Shown one piece after another: positions 1 to 8,216 of a stretch of DNA of 43,051 bases; positions within the stretch are counted from its first letter, which is position 1; each line of letters starts with the position of its first letter. Location of the stretch: assembly GCA_937924755.1 (NCBI GenBank), contig CALEVZ010000065.1:1-43051 (forward strand), given 5' to 3'. The translations under genes were made by a program, and so were the position numbers. The notes beneath the pieces were generated by a model. The model had not been told where the DNA came from and searched no databases. It saw nothing but the letters and a program-made list of their open reading frames with translations. This DNA comes from an uncultured bacterium. GTDB lineage: Bacteria > Acidobacteriota > Thermoanaerobaculia > Thermoanaerobaculales > Thermoanaerobaculaceae.

Positions 1-357
1 GCCCCCGACGGCTACCGCTCCCCTTGGGATGCGGTGTTTTCATTCATGACGCTGGGCATGCTGGCCGCCTCGGTGCCGGCCAGCGTGCGCTGGACCCGCT
101 GTGCGCTCCTCGCCCGGCAAAGCCGTCGGCGCTTCATTACCACCCACATCGTCGGCAACGCCGCCATGATTGCCGGAATGGTCGCCGCCGGGCGGCTGTG
201 GGGAGGGGCCCTGGGGGCCCTCCTGGGGATGCCCAAAGCGGGACATCACCTGGCCATGGTGGCGGGCATGGTCGCGGGTATGCACGCCGGGATGTGGCTT
301 GGGGAGGCGGTGGTGGGCCTGAAGCCCTGGCGCAAGGAGACCGTGCCGGTTCCTTAA
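1..357 (+). CDS. C-terminal part of a small glycine-rich membrane protein (5' end outside window)
   Basis: The frame is open from base 1 to a TAA at 355-357, so the gene probably begins before the window; a GTG at 34 and an ATG at 46 are possible internal starts but have no ribosome binding site. About 118 residues are visible. They contain two or three hydrophobic stretches rich in Gly, Ala and Met with small-xxx-small spacing (around MIAGMVAAGRLWGGALGALLG-like and HHLAMVAGMVAGMHAGMWLG-like segments), typical of tightly packed membrane helices, separated by a basic RQSRRR loop. The tail is short and positively charged. I do not recognise the family. Sixty bases separate it from the next gene, and a 5-bp stem at 363-376 follows the stop but lacks a T-run. 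Confidence 0.5.
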   Translation, partial: APDGYRSPWDAVFSFMTLGMLAASVPASVRWTRCALLARQSRRRFITTHIVGNAAMIAGMVAAGRLWGGALGALLGMPKAGHHLAMVAGMVAGMHAGMWLGEAVVGLKPWRKETVPVP

Positions 358-382
358 GTCCCGACTCTCGCGAGTCTTAACC

Positions 383-411
383 TGGCCAGGGGTGGCTCCT
401 GTCGCTATAAT
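383..411 (+). promoter_or_regulatory. Sigma70-type promoter, leaderless, for the coiled-coil gene at 418
   Basis: A perfect -10 hexamer TATAAT lies at 406-411, preceded by a 17-base spacer and a -35-like TGGCCA at 383-388 (4 of 6 to consensus). Only six bases lie between the -10 and the ATG at 418, so transcription should start at or next to the A of the start codon. The -35 sits inside a perfect 10-base palindrome CCTGGCCAGG (381-390), which could be an operator. Confidence 0.75.
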
Positions 412-417
412 GAAAGC

Positions 418-1341
418 ATGGAGCACGCGGTGCGCAGCTTCCGCGATCTGGTACAGGTGCTCGAGAACCACCCCGAGTGGCGGGCGGAGCTGCGCCGGCT
501 GGTGCTCACCGATGAACTCCTCACCTTGCCCGAGCTGGTGCGGGGACTGGCCGAGGCGCAGAACCGGACCGAGGGTCGTGTTGAGGAGCTCGCCGAAGCG
601 CAGGCCCGCACCGAGAGGCGGCTGGAGGAGCTGGCCGAGGCGCAGGCGCGCACCGAAAAGCGCGTCGAGGAGCTGACCGAGGCGCAGGCCCGTCTTGAGA
701 AGCGTGTCGAAGAGCTGACCACGGCCCTCGCCCAGCTCAGCCGGCGGGTGGACGAGCTCGCCGAGGCGCTCGCCCAGCTTACTCGCCGCGTCGACGAACT
801 GGCCGAGGCGCAACGCCGGACCGAACTGCAACTGGCGCAGCTGGCGGAGACGCAGCAGCGCCTGGAGTGGCGCGTGGCTCGCCTGGAGGACCGGGTGGGT
901 GGGCTGCTGGGGTCCGACCTCGAGCGGCGTTTTCGCGAGCGCGCCCCGGCCTTCTTCGGGCGAATCCTGCGCCGGGTTCGCCCGGTAGACACCCTCGAGG
1001 TGGCCGCCTGGCTGGACGAGGCGGTGCAGGAGGGCCGGATCAGCGAGGATGAACGACTGGAGGTCCTCTGGACCGATGCTGTGGTGCAGGGGGTGGGGGC
1101 CAGCGGGGCCGAGGTGGCGTTCGTCGTCGAGGCCTCCTACACAGTGTCCGAGCACGATGTGGAGCGGGCGCGGCGACGCGCCGACATACTGGCGCGGGTC
1201 CTGGACTGCGCCGTCTACGCCGCCGTGGCCGGCGAGCTGATCCCGCAAGAGGTGCGTCAGCAGGCGGAGCGGCAGCAGGTGTGGCAGTTCGAGGATGGCC
1301 GCGCGCGGCCACCAGCTGACGGGCCATCCTCCCGCGCATGA
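418..1341 (+). CDS. Coiled-coil protein with PD-(D/E)XK nuclease-like C-terminal domain
   Basis: A 307-residue cytoplasmic protein without signal peptide. Residues 1-39 are a short helical head; residues 40-165 are nine consecutive 14-residue units of the form [14 protein letters not shown], two heptads each, predicting one long uninterrupted coiled coil. Residues about 170-290 match the general pattern of the restriction-endonuclease-like domain found behind coiled coils in DUF3782-type proteins: Asp220 in LWTDAVVQG, then Glu238 in FVVEAS, then a [10 protein letters not shown] helix and an [11 protein letters not shown] strand. The catalytic Lys expected two residues after the Glu is Ser240, so nuclease activity is doubtful. 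The start is fixed by the leaderless promoter. It stands alone, convergent with coaD. Substrate and role are unknown to me. Confidence 0.75.
   Translation: MEHAVRSFRDLVQVLENHPEWRAELRRLVLTDELLTLPELVRGLAEAQNRTEGRVEELAEAQARTERRLEELAEAQARTEKRVEELTEAQARLEKRVEELTTALAQLSRRVDELAEALAQLTRRVDELAEAQRRTELQLAQLAETQQRLEWRVARLEDRVGGLLGSDLERRFRERAPAFFGRILRRVRPVDTLEVAAWLDEAVQEGRISEDERLEVLWTDAVVQGVGASGAEVAFVVEASYTVSEHDVERARRRADILARVLDCAVYAAVAGELIPQEVRQQAERQQVWQFEDGRARPPADGPSSRA
535..912 (+). repeat. Nine tandem 42-base units coding 14-residue coiled-coil repeats
   Basis: Within the coiled-coil gene, residues 40-165 repeat every 14 residues (R-V/L-E/D-E-L-A/T-E-A-Q-x-R-T/L-E-x). DNA copies are diverged but the 42-base period is clear, for example in the recurring GAGGAGCTGGCCGAGGCGCA-like block. 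Copy number could vary between strains by slippage or unequal exchange. Confidence 0.8.
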
Positions 1342-1458
1342 GGATCTCCTGACCCGGCGGCGGCGTGCCTGCCTTTGCAGAAGATGGCACCCCTGGCGTC
1401 GCGGTGGCTCCATCTGTCTCTCCCCGTGCCACCGCCCGAGGAGCGGCGCCCGCGGCCC

Positions 1459-1965
1459 TCACGCCCGGTGCGAGGCAACACTGCGGCGGCGGGTCAGCTC
1501 GGCGTACACCGGGGCGGGCACGAAGCTCGACACGTCGCCGCCGAAGGCCCAGATTTCCCGAATCACCCGCGACGAGAGGTAGACGAACTCTTCGTTGGGG
1601 GTAAGAAAGACCGTTTCGGCATCGGCCCACAGGCGGCGGTTGAAGAGCGACAGCTGGAACTCGAACTCGAAGTCGGAGACGGCGCGCATGCCGCGCAACA
1701 CCACCCGCGCCCCGGAGGAGCGCAGGAAGTCCACCAGCAGTCCCGAAAAGGAGGCCACCTCCACCCCCGCGAGGCCGGCCAGGCTCTCCCTGATCAGCTT
1801 CACCCGCACCGGCATTTCCAGCAGCGCCCTCTTCTCCGGGTTCTCCAGCACCGCCACGATAACCTTGGGGAAAATGGTCAGAGCCCGGTGGATGATGTCC
1901 ACGTGGCCCAGGTGGATGGGGTCGAAGGAGCCGGGGTAGACGGCGGCGGTGCGCGGGTCGCTCAC
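1459..1965 (-). CDS. coaD: Phosphopantetheine adenylyltransferase
   Basis: Catalyses the fourth step of coenzyme A synthesis, ATP plus 4'-phosphopantetheine to dephospho-CoA, in the cytoplasm. The 168-residue length is typical. The nucleotidyltransferase signature YPGSFDPIHLGH is at residues 10-21, the substrate-binding RGMRAVSDFEFEFQ at about 91-104, and the YLSSRVIREI motif at 129-138. The start is GTG at 1965, overlapping the TGA of the upstream beta-propeller gene by four bases (GTGA), so it is the last gene of the aroF operon. It ends 117 bases from the convergent coiled-coil gene; I see no clear terminator in that gap. Confidence 0.95.
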   Translation of the reverse strand: MSDPRTAAVYPGSFDPIHLGHVDIIHRALTIFPKVIVAVLENPEKRALLEMPVRVKLIRESLAGLAGVEVASFSGLLVDFLRSSGARVVLRGMRAVSDFEFEFQLSLFNRRLWADAETVFLTPNEEFVYLSSRVIREIWAFGGDVSSFVPAPVYAELTRRRSVASHRA

Positions 1966-4028
1966 GGGGTTTCGTCCACGGCCACGGTAGCACGGTTGTG
2001 GTGGGCGTCCACGGCACGCACGGCCAGTAGGCGCGGTCCCTTGACGGCGGGCAAGCGGAAGGTCTCCCGCCGCCCGTCCAGCAGGCCGTCCTCTGGGGTG
2101 AGGGGGATCCAGCGCTCCCCGTCCCGGTTGTACTCCACCAGGGTCAAGGGAGAGCCGGCGTCCTCCACGGTGATCACCCAGACCTCGCCGCTTCGGGCGA
2201 TTTCGATGCGGGGAGCGGTGTTGTCCACCACGAACCAGCGCGACAGGGCGCGAGTGGTGGCGGGGGCGTCGGGGTTGGCCTGGCCGTCACTGGCGGTGAT
2301 GCGAAAGCGATACGAACCGTCGGCCAGGGCCTGGGCGTCGATGGAGACCGAGGGCGACTCCAGGCGGGAGGCGACGGACCAGAACCGCTCCTGGCCTGCC
2401 CGTTGCAGCTCCACGTCGAACAGCAGCGGGTCGTTGTTGGGGTCGCTCGCTTTCCAGGAGACGGTCTGATACCCCACCAGGTAGTACTTTTTCCCCAGGC
2501 GCGCGGAAACGTCGCTGGTCTCGCTGTCCAGGGTGGTGAAAATGCCGGCCCGGGTGGGGTGGGTGACGGAGACTGCCCGGTCGGAGGGGGGTGGGCCTTT
2601 CAGGAAGACCTCGGCCGGATCGTGCACGGTGATCTCGTCAATCTGCGGCGGCAGGTTGAACTGGCGGTAGGCCACCCGCAGGAACTCCACCACCCCGGCG
2701 GGCCCCAGCTTTAACTGCCACTGCAGGTAACGGCTCGGCGGGGCGGTGGCCCGGGCGGCAAAGCACGGCTGCGCCGCCGTCCACTCGGACCAGGTATCGT
2801 CGGGGGAGGCGGAGTTGCCGGAGCGGAAGCGGATGGTGCAGGGAGCGCTGCCCCGCGCCGTCACCTCCCCCCAGCTGGCGGGTTGTCCGGCGTCCTGCAC
2901 GGGCGAGGTGAAGGTGCCACGGGGGGAGCCGGTTCGCCTCCACAGCGCCACCGGTCCCTGGGTGAGAACGGCCTCTCCCGCCGTCGCCAGCCGCACCACC
3001 TGGGCGGCGTCCAGCGTGTCCAGCCGCGCCGCCGAGCCCTCCACCACCTGCCACAGTTCGCCCTCCAGGCCGGTGCCCACCAGCAGCCCTTCGCCCCCCC
3101 ACGTCAGCGTGCCGGCCAGCTGTTTGCCGAAGCGATGGACGGCCGTGGCGGCGCCGGAGGGGTGGATCCGCACGATCTCCGAGGTGGCGGTGCCCCCTCC
3201 CTCGGTCTTGGGCGGGGGCGGGGTGTCAGCCGCACTCACGGTGACATCCCCCCCTGGAGCGGGCGACGAAGCGCCCATGGTGGGGTCTCCAGTGAGGCCA
3301 GCGGCGTAGACCGTGCCCTCGGGGGCGGCGGTGAGGGCGGCAATCTCGGTGAAGGGGGAGTCGTACACCATCCCCAGGGGATCCTTGCCGTTCCAGCGCA
3401 GCACCAGCCCCTTACCCGAGGTGCCGATCCACAGCCACGGCCCAGCGACCGCCAGGCAGCGGGCGTGGCGGTCGGGGACGGTGGCGGCCAGCTCCAGCCC
3501 GCTCCGGCCCAGGCGCAGCAGCCGGCCGGGGTTGCCGGCGGCGGCCACCAGCGTGCCGTCAAACCACGCCAGGTCCCACAGGTTGCCCTCGGCCAGGCGG
3601 GAGACCACCTGCGCGGCCCCGCTTGCCGCCGGAATGCGAACCAGCAGGGCCGGCACTGCGGTGGTGGCCCACAGGTCGCCCCCGGGGGCCAGCAGCAGCG
3701 CGGTCACCTGATCCGCTTCCAACTCGGCTAGCAGTGTGGGCGCAGTACCGCGCACCCGATAAATGCGAGCTGGCCGCCCGGTGCCCACGTAGGCGGTGCC
3801 ATCGGCGGCCACCGCCAGCGCCAGCCCCAAAGGCTCTTCCAACTCGGCCACCCGCGTCAGAGGTGATAGGGGCCGCAGCACCCCTTCGGGGGAGATGGCC
3901 ACTCCGCTGGAGAGGCTGCCGGCCAGGGCCCGGGGGGTGTCCAGGGAGAAGTGGCGGGTCGGCGTCTGGGCCAAACCGGCCGCGGCGACAGCCGCGACGA
4001 CCAGGCATAGGGGTCGGGCCAAGGTCAC
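1962..4028 (-). CDS. Secreted beta-propeller protein with C-terminal fibronectin/Ig-like region
   Basis: A 688-residue protein with an N-terminal signal peptide (basic MTLAR, hydrophobic LCLVVAAVAAAGLA, cleavage near residue 20). Residues about 60-350 contain at least six blade-like repeats with the pattern G-x-L/V-Y/W-x-G/A-T-G...G-x-L-x-R (for example DGTAYVGTGRPARIYRV and PWLWIGTSGKGLVLRW), as in NHL/YVTN-type propellers. The remainder, ending with VVDNTAPRIEI and a 90-residue strand-rich tail, resembles Fn3/Ig-like modules. There are no catalytic motifs I can name. Both ends overlap neighbours by GTGA: its start (GTG 4028) with the S55 protein stop and its stop with coaD. Function is unknown; a periplasmic or surface binding role is an inference. 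Confidence 0.7.
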   Translation of the reverse strand: MTLARPLCLVVAAVAAAGLAQTPTRHFSLDTPRALAGSLSSGVAISPEGVLRPLSPLTRVAELEEPLGLALAVAADGTAYVGTGRPARIYRVRGTAPTLLAELEADQVTALLLAPGGDLWATTAVPALLVRIPAASGAAQVVSRLAEGNLWDLAWFDGTLVAAAGNPGRLLRLGRSGLELAATVPDRHARCLAVAGPWLWIGTSGKGLVLRWNGKDPLGMVYDSPFTEIAALTAAPEGTVYAAGLTGDPTMGASSPAPGGDVTVSAADTPPPPKTEGGGTATSEIVRIHPSGAATAVHRFGKQLAGTLTWGGEGLLVGTGLEGELWQVVEGSAARLDTLDAAQVVRLATAGEAVLTQGPVALWRRTGSPRGTFTSPVQDAGQPASWGEVTARGSAPCTIRFRSGNSASPDDTWSEWTAAQPCFAARATAPPSRYLQWQLKLGPAGVVEFLRVAYRQFNLPPQIDEITVHDPAEVFLKGPPPSDRAVSVTHPTRAGIFTTLDSETSDVSARLGKKYYLVGYQTVSWKASDPNNDPLLFDVELQRAGQERFWSVASRLESPSVSIDAQALADGSYRFRITASDGQANPDAPATTRALSRWFVVDNTAPRIEIARSGEVWVITVEDAGSPLTLVEYNRDGERWIPLTPEDGLLDGRRETFRLPAVKGPRLLAVRAVDAHHNRATVAVDETP

Positions 4029-5740
4029 TGGCGAACCTCCTCCACGGTGAGGGGAATGCGAAACGCTCCCTCCAGGGGGTACGGCGCCCGCCAGCGGGCC
4101 ACCGCCACCATGCTGGTGCGCAGACGGGTGGTCTGAGCGGGGGAAAGCCCCACCGTCAGGGTAGCCGCCCAGGAGGGCGGCAGCCCCGGTTGGGAGGCTC
4201 CGGGAGCGGCAACGCCGGGCTCGAAGGCTTCCAGGGCGGCTACCAGGGTGGAGGCGGTGTCCAGGAGGGCCACCTGGGCCAGCTGCTGGGCGAAGGTCGT
4301 GGGCCTGATTGCCGTGGCGCGCTGCAGGTAGGCGCTCCAGGCCGCCCCGTCCGCCACCACCAGGTCCAGCCGGCCAGGGGGGGTGTCGGGGGGCACCCGC
4401 ACGGTCAGCCTCACTCGCGCCTCTTCGCCACCTTCCGGCTGCAGGTGAGCGGTGAGGGTGATGTCCTCGCCGGGGCGGACCCTCTGCCGGCGGGGGTAGG
4501 CCTGGGTGATGACCGCCCGGCGCGCCGCCTCGGTGTGCAGGGCGCGGACTTCCAGCCGCGTCACCGGCGGGTGGAGGAACGGCGAGTTGCTCAAGAAGCC
4601 CAGGAAGGCCCCGGCAAAGCCGGCGGAGCGGGCCAGGGCGTCGGCGCCCACGAAATCTTGGGTCACGGCGGCGGAAGCTCCGTCCTGGAAGGTGGCGGTG
4701 AGATCGAGCCGCACCGTGGCCTCTCCCACCCCGGCGCCCTGGGCGGTGAGGGCCCCGTTGACGAGAAAGGCGGTCAGCAGGGGTTCCAGCACCGGCACCC
4801 GGGCGGCGAAAAACCGCCAGCGAGTTTCGTCGTTTCCCCGGCGGACGGCGATGGACACCGGCAGGCCCTCCGGTGGTGCTCCCACCCGGGCCACCATGCC
4901 GGCGGGGCGGTCGGCCACGAAGGTGCCGAAGGGCTCCCCCACGGCGAACAGCTTGAAGGGATTTTGGAAGCTCCCCTGCACCGCCAGCACCCGGGCGCGG
5001 GCCGCCGGCAGGGCCACTGTCCCCAGCCCGAAGAGGGGGTGCCCGAAGGCGTAGAGGGTGTCCCCGTCGCGGGCGGTGACGGTACCGCCGGCCGCTAACG
5101 TGGCGTCCCCCCAGATCAGCAGCACCGCCGCCATTTCCCCGGCCTCGGGAACACCTCCTCCCCCGCCGGAGGCGGCGCCCGCCATGGCCACCAGCCCCGC
5201 CCTGGCTAGCAGTTCAACGCTGAAGCCGCCGGCAGTGGGCAGCCCGGCCACCACCACCGGCTGCGGTGACCAGCCGGCCGGGCGGGGGAGGGCGGGGAGA
5301 ATGGCCAGCGGCGTTCCCTCGCCCCGCGCCAGCGCCAGCAGCTGCTCTAGAGTCGGGGGCGGAGGGCTGCTCGCCGGCGGGCCTCCCACCTCGATGCGGC
5401 GCATGGAGGAAAAGGGCGTCACTCCGGCCAGGGGCTCGCGGGCAAAGGCCCAGCCGAACGCCACCGCTCCCAGCAGCCGGCCGTCGATGTACACCGGCGA
5501 GCCACTCATCCCCGCCGGCACCCCGGACCCGGCGAAGCGGGGGTCGTCGAAACGGACGAGGACAGCGGTACGCTCCGGGCCGGCGCCCTCCAGCACACCC
5601 ATCACCTCCACTGGGATCTCCCAGCGCTGCCCGTCCACCCACTCGGTGACACAGACGCCCCGCTGGCCCGGGCGGACCTCGGCCAGCTCGTAGGGCAAGG
5701 TGGCAGCCTGGGCGGCGAGGAGCAACGTGGCGACGAACAT
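4025..5740 (-). CDS. SpoIVB/S55-family serine peptidase-like envelope protein
   Basis: 571 residues with a short hydrophobic N-terminus (MFVATLLLAAQAA) suggesting export. The S55 nucleophile motif GMSGSP is at residues 77-82, so Ser79 is the likely nucleophile, followed by VYIDGRLLGAVAFG and TPFSSM. A second signature, LYAFGHPLFGLG with His234, lies about 155 residues later. In Bacillus SpoIVB the comparable GH motif precedes GMSGSP, so the order here is reversed; I believe this is usual in acidobacterial homologues. The C-terminal half is strand-rich with no recognised domain. It starts 10 bases after the aroF stop without a strong ribosome binding site, and its stop overlaps the propeller gene. 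A role in processing or scaffolding envelope proteins is inferred; activity is unproven. Confidence 0.75.
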   Translation of the reverse strand: MFVATLLLAAQAATLPYELAEVRPGQRGVCVTEWVDGQRWEIPVEVMGVLEGAGPERTAVLVRFDDPRFAGSGVPAGMSGSPVYIDGRLLGAVAFGWAFAREPLAGVTPFSSMRRIEVGGPPASSPPPPTLEQLLALARGEGTPLAILPALPRPAGWSPQPVVVAGLPTAGGFSVELLARAGLVAMAGAASGGGGGVPEAGEMAAVLLIWGDATLAAGGTVTARDGDTLYAFGHPLFGLGTVALPAARARVLAVQGSFQNPFKLFAVGEPFGTFVADRPAGMVARVGAPPEGLPVSIAVRRGNDETRWRFFAARVPVLEPLLTAFLVNGALTAQGAGVGEATVRLDLTATFQDGASAAVTQDFVGADALARSAGFAGAFLGFLSNSPFLHPPVTRLEVRALHTEAARRAVITQAYPRRQRVRPGEDITLTAHLQPEGGEEARVRLTVRVPPDTPPGRLDLVVADGAAWSAYLQRATAIRPTTFAQQLAQVALLDTASTLVAALEAFEPGVAAPGASQPGLPPSWAATLTVGLSPAQTTRLRTSMVAVARWRAPYPLEGAFRIPLTVEEVRQ

Positions 5741-5750
5741 GGCCAGCGAC

Positions 5751-6788
5751 TCAGGCCGAGACAGCCAGCGGTTGTGCCATGGCGCGGCCGGTCAGCGGCA
5801 GGATAGTGGGGAGTTGCCACATGAGCTGTCCCAGCTCCTCGGGCAGGATGGACTGGCTGCCGTCGGAGAGGGCCCGCGCCGGGTCGTGGTGCACCTCCAC
5901 CATCACACCGTCGGCGCCGGCGGCAGCAGCGGCGCGGGCCAAGGGGATCACCTTGTTGCGGCGCCCGGTGGCATGGGAAGGGTCGACGATGATGGGCAGG
6001 TGGGAGAGGCGCTGCACCGCCACCACCGCCGCCAGGTCCAGCGTGTTGCGGGTGTGGTCGGTGAAAGTGCGGATCCCCCGCTCGCACAGCACCACCTGGT
6101 AGTTGCCCTCGGCCAGCACGTACTCCGCCGCCATCAGTAGCTCCTCCACGGTGGCCGCCATGCCGCGCTTGAGCAGCACCGGCTTGCGCGCCTCGCCGCA
6201 GCGCCGCAACAGGGAGTAGTTTTGCATGTTGCGGGTGCCGATCTGGATCATGTCGGCGTATTCCACCACCAGCTCCAGCGACCGCTCGTCCAGCGCCTCG
6301 GTGACGACGGGCAGCCCCACCTCGCGGGACACCTGGCTCAGAATCTCCAGGCCCCGCTTGCCCAGCCCTTGGAAGGAATAGGGGGAGGTTCGCGGTTTGA
6401 AGGCGCCGCCGCGCAGGATATGGGCGCCAGCGGCGCGCACGGCGCGGGCGATGGTCAAGGTTTGCTCCTCGCTCTCCACCGAGCAGGGGCCGGCCATCAC
6501 CGCGAAGTGCCCGCCCCCCACCGGGACGCCGCCAACCCTCACCACCGTATCCTCGGCCTTGGCTTCGCGGCTCACCAGCTTGTACGGGTTGGAGACGCGA
6601 ATGACCTCCAGTACCCCAGGCAGGTTCTCGAACAGCGCCGAGTTGACCACGTCGCGGTTGCCGGTGATGCCGATGGCCACCCGCTGGGCGCCAGGGATGG
6701 GGTGAGCCTTGAGGCCTTGGCCTTCGATGGTGGCGATGACCTCGGCGATTTCCTCGCGAGTCGCGCCAACAGTCATGACAACGAGCAT
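5751..6788 (-). CDS. aroF: 3-deoxy-7-phosphoheptulonate (DAHP) synthase, type I-beta with regulatory N-domain
   Basis: Condenses phosphoenolpyruvate and erythrose 4-phosphate, the entry step of the shikimate pathway. 345 residues: an N-terminal ferredoxin-like regulatory domain (about 1-70, MLVVMTVGATREEI...) as in Thermotoga-type enzymes, then the TIM barrel. Visible motifs are GPCSVES at 100-106, GGAFKPRTSPYSF at 127-139, VLLKRGM near 205, CERGIRTF, and VDPSHATG. The N-domain normally gives feedback inhibition by aromatic amino acids. The ATG at 6788 has a strong Shine-Dalgarno (GGAGG-GGGGTGAGCA before ATG). It leads an operon with the S55, propeller and coaD genes and is divergent from the gene at 6843. 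aroA lies 20 kb away, so shikimate genes are dispersed. Confidence 0.95.
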   Translation of the reverse strand: MLVVMTVGATREEIAEVIATIEGQGLKAHPIPGAQRVAIGITGNRDVVNSALFENLPGVLEVIRVSNPYKLVSREAKAEDTVVRVGGVPVGGGHFAVMAGPCSVESEEQTLTIARAVRAAGAHILRGGAFKPRTSPYSFQGLGKRGLEILSQVSREVGLPVVTEALDERSLELVVEYADMIQIGTRNMQNYSLLRRCGEARKPVLLKRGMAATVEELLMAAEYVLAEGNYQVVLCERGIRTFTDHTRNTLDLAAVVAVQRLSHLPIIVDPSHATGRRNKVIPLARAAAAAGADGVMVEVHHDPARALSDGSQSILPEELGQLMWQLPTILPLTGRAMAQPLAVSA

Positions 6789-6842
6789 TGCTCACCCCCC
6801 TCCAGACGGCGCTATACTAGCTGAGGCAGGGAGGTTGTCAAC
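6789..6842. promoter_or_regulatory. Divergent promoter region between aroF and the secreted-protein gene
   Basis: This 54-base gap serves both directions. On the plus strand TATACT at 6813-6818 is a good -10, followed by AGGGAGGT (6828-6835), a Shine-Dalgarno 7-8 bases before the GTG at 6843. On the minus strand the overlapping TAGTAT (complement of 6814-6819) is a possible -10 for aroF, which has its own GGAGG just before its ATG. No convincing -35 is visible on either strand. Confidence 0.5.
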
Positions 6843-7586
6843 GTGAAGAGGTTGATTCTCATCGCCAACCTGTTCGCGGTCGCGGCATGGGCCGCCCAAG
6901 GCGCCTACGTCGTGATCCTCAACGACGGCAAACGGGTGGTGGGGAGGGAGAAGTACACGATCAAGGGGGACAACGCCCTGCTGACGTTAAAAAACGGCAC
7001 CCTGGTGGCAATCCCCTTGGACCACATCAATCTGGAAGCCACCGAGAAGCTCAACGCGCGCAACCTGGGCGACGCGATGCCGCTGGACTGGGCGGATGTG
7101 CAGGAGGAGGACCGCCCAGCGCCGTCCCCCACGCCAACCCCTAGCCTGACCACGCTGGGGGGCATTCGCCGGGGTGCGGGTCGACCCATCAATGAGGCCG
7201 CCCGACCAACGCCAACCCCGGGCATTTCGTACACCGGGACAGCCTACTCGGATCCCAGGGTAGTGCGGGCTTTCGAGGAGGGGCTGGAGCGCTCGCGTCT
7301 CTATCTCTACCGCATTGGCCGCGGCACCCGCCCCAATTACCTGGTGGTGGAGCTGCAGGTCAACGGCAAGCCCGAAGTCAACAAGGGGCTCCTGGCAGTG
7401 TGCGAGGTGTATCACATCCTCGCCACCACGGCGCCCGACCGCACCCCAGAACGCCTTGAAATCCGTATGCTCAACGAGTCGGGGCGTGAGGCGGGCCTGT
7501 TCCGGCTGGCGCCGGAGGAGGCGGCCGAGCTCGCCACCGGCCAAGTCACCGCCGTCGAGTTCTTCCAAAAGCATGTCATCTTCTAG
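6843..7586 (+). CDS. Secreted protein with Pro-Thr linker, unknown function
   Basis: 247 residues. The N-terminus (MKRLILIANLFAVAAWAAQG) is a signal peptide with cleavage likely near residue 18. Residues 20-75 form a small strand-rich domain (AYVVILNDGKRVVGREKYTIKGD) resembling the short SH3-like modules found in envelope proteins that begin with a residue-by-residue variant of V-x-L-x-D-G-x-x. A linker containing PSPTPTP and RPTPTPG joins it to a C-terminal 110-residue domain that I do not recognise. The GTG start is chosen for its Shine-Dalgarno (AGGGAGGT) and because it begins the signal peptide. It overlaps the DUF1684 lipoprotein gene by 14 bases, so the two are probably co-translated. 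Confidence 0.7.
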   Translation: MKRLILIANLFAVAAWAAQGAYVVILNDGKRVVGREKYTIKGDNALLTLKNGTLVAIPLDHINLEATEKLNARNLGDAMPLDWADVQEEDRPAPSPTPTPSLTTLGGIRRGAGRPINEAARPTPTPGISYTGTAYSDPRVVRAFEEGLERSRLYLYRIGRGTRPNYLVVELQVNGKPEVNKGLLAVCEVYHILATTAPDRTPERLEIRMLNESGREAGLFRLAPEEAAELATGQVTAVEFFQKHVIF

Positions 7587-8193
7587 CCACGGTCTGCCGC
7601 CGGGGGTGAGGCGGCTTGCGGCAGGTGCCGTGTGTCTCTGGGCAGCTCTGGTGGCGGCGTGCCGGCCGCCGCTGCCCGCCACCGAGGTGAGCTGGCGCGC
7701 CGAGCGGGAGCAGGCGGTGCGCCGGGCACTGCCCGAGGACCGGCGCGCCGATTTCGCCGGCCTGGTGTTTTTCCCCTACGATCCGGCCTACCGCTTTCGC
7801 GCCATGCTGGAGCCGATCACGCCCCCCGAACCCCTGACGCTGGGGGCCAGCGACGGCAGCCTGCGCCCCGCCGCCCGGGTGGGGCGGCTGCGCCTGCGCT
7901 TCCCGGCCGGCGAGGCGGTATTGACGGTGTTTCAGCTCCTGGATATCCGGGACAGCTATCCCAACCATTATTTCTTGCCTTTCCGCGACGCCATGGCGGG
8001 TAAAGAGACCTACGGTGCTGGCCGCTACTTGGAGGTCTCCCCCCTGGGTGCTGGGGTGGTGGAGGTGGACTTCAACCGCGCCTACAACCCCGACTGCGCC
8101 TACGGCATCACCGCCCGGTGCCCCATCACCCCGGAGGAGAACGCGCTGCCCTTCGCCGTACCGGTGGGGGAGCGCCTCCCCCCGGGGCATTGA
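7573..8193 (+). CDS. DUF1684 family lipoprotein
   Basis: 206 residues if translation starts at ATG 7573, inside the end of the previous gene. The N-terminus has a lipoprotein signal: a basic VRR, hydrophobic LAAGAVCLWAALVAAC with lipobox V-A-A-C, so Cys31 would be lipidated. The rest matches the DUF1684 pattern: FFPYDPAYRFRA, VGRLRLRF, LTVFQL, FLPFRDAMAGKETYGAGRY, then VDFNRAYNPDCAY and CPITPEENALPFAV with two conserved Cys and the GERLP tail. DUF1684 proteins are widespread and uncharacterised; some have been described as small-molecule-binding beta proteins but I cannot name the ligand. A longer in-frame upstream reading exists but would disrupt the signal peptide. Confidence 0.8.
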   Translation: MSSSSHGLPPGVRRLAAGAVCLWAALVAACRPPLPATEVSWRAEREQAVRRALPEDRRADFAGLVFFPYDPAYRFRAMLEPITPPEPLTLGASDGSLRPAARVGRLRLRFPAGEAVLTVFQLLDIRDSYPNHYFLPFRDAMAGKETYGAGRYLEVSPLGAGVVEVDFNRAYNPDCAYGITARCPITPEENALPFAVPVGERLPPGH

Positions 8194-8216
8194 CGCGCCG
8201 TCGAAGCGCGGCGGGG

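Noticed and set aside
363-376. 5-bp hairpin GACTC/GAGTC after the first gene as a terminator
   Set aside because: Stem is short and is followed only by TT, so it is too weak to call.
40-1413. A 457-codon open frame on the minus strand opposite the coiled-coil gene
   Set aside because: It is the mirror of the 42-base repeats in GC-rich DNA; the plus frame has the promoter, heptad pattern and a recognisable C-terminal domain.
3623-5098. A 491-codon plus-strand frame opposite the propeller and S55 genes
   Set aside because: Its composition is Gly/Arg/Pro/His-rich with no domain; the minus-strand genes have clear family motifs and coupled starts.
8190-8195. TTGACG as a -35 for the gene at 8229
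   Set aside because: The spacer to the only -10 candidate is 21 bases, outside the usual 16-18.
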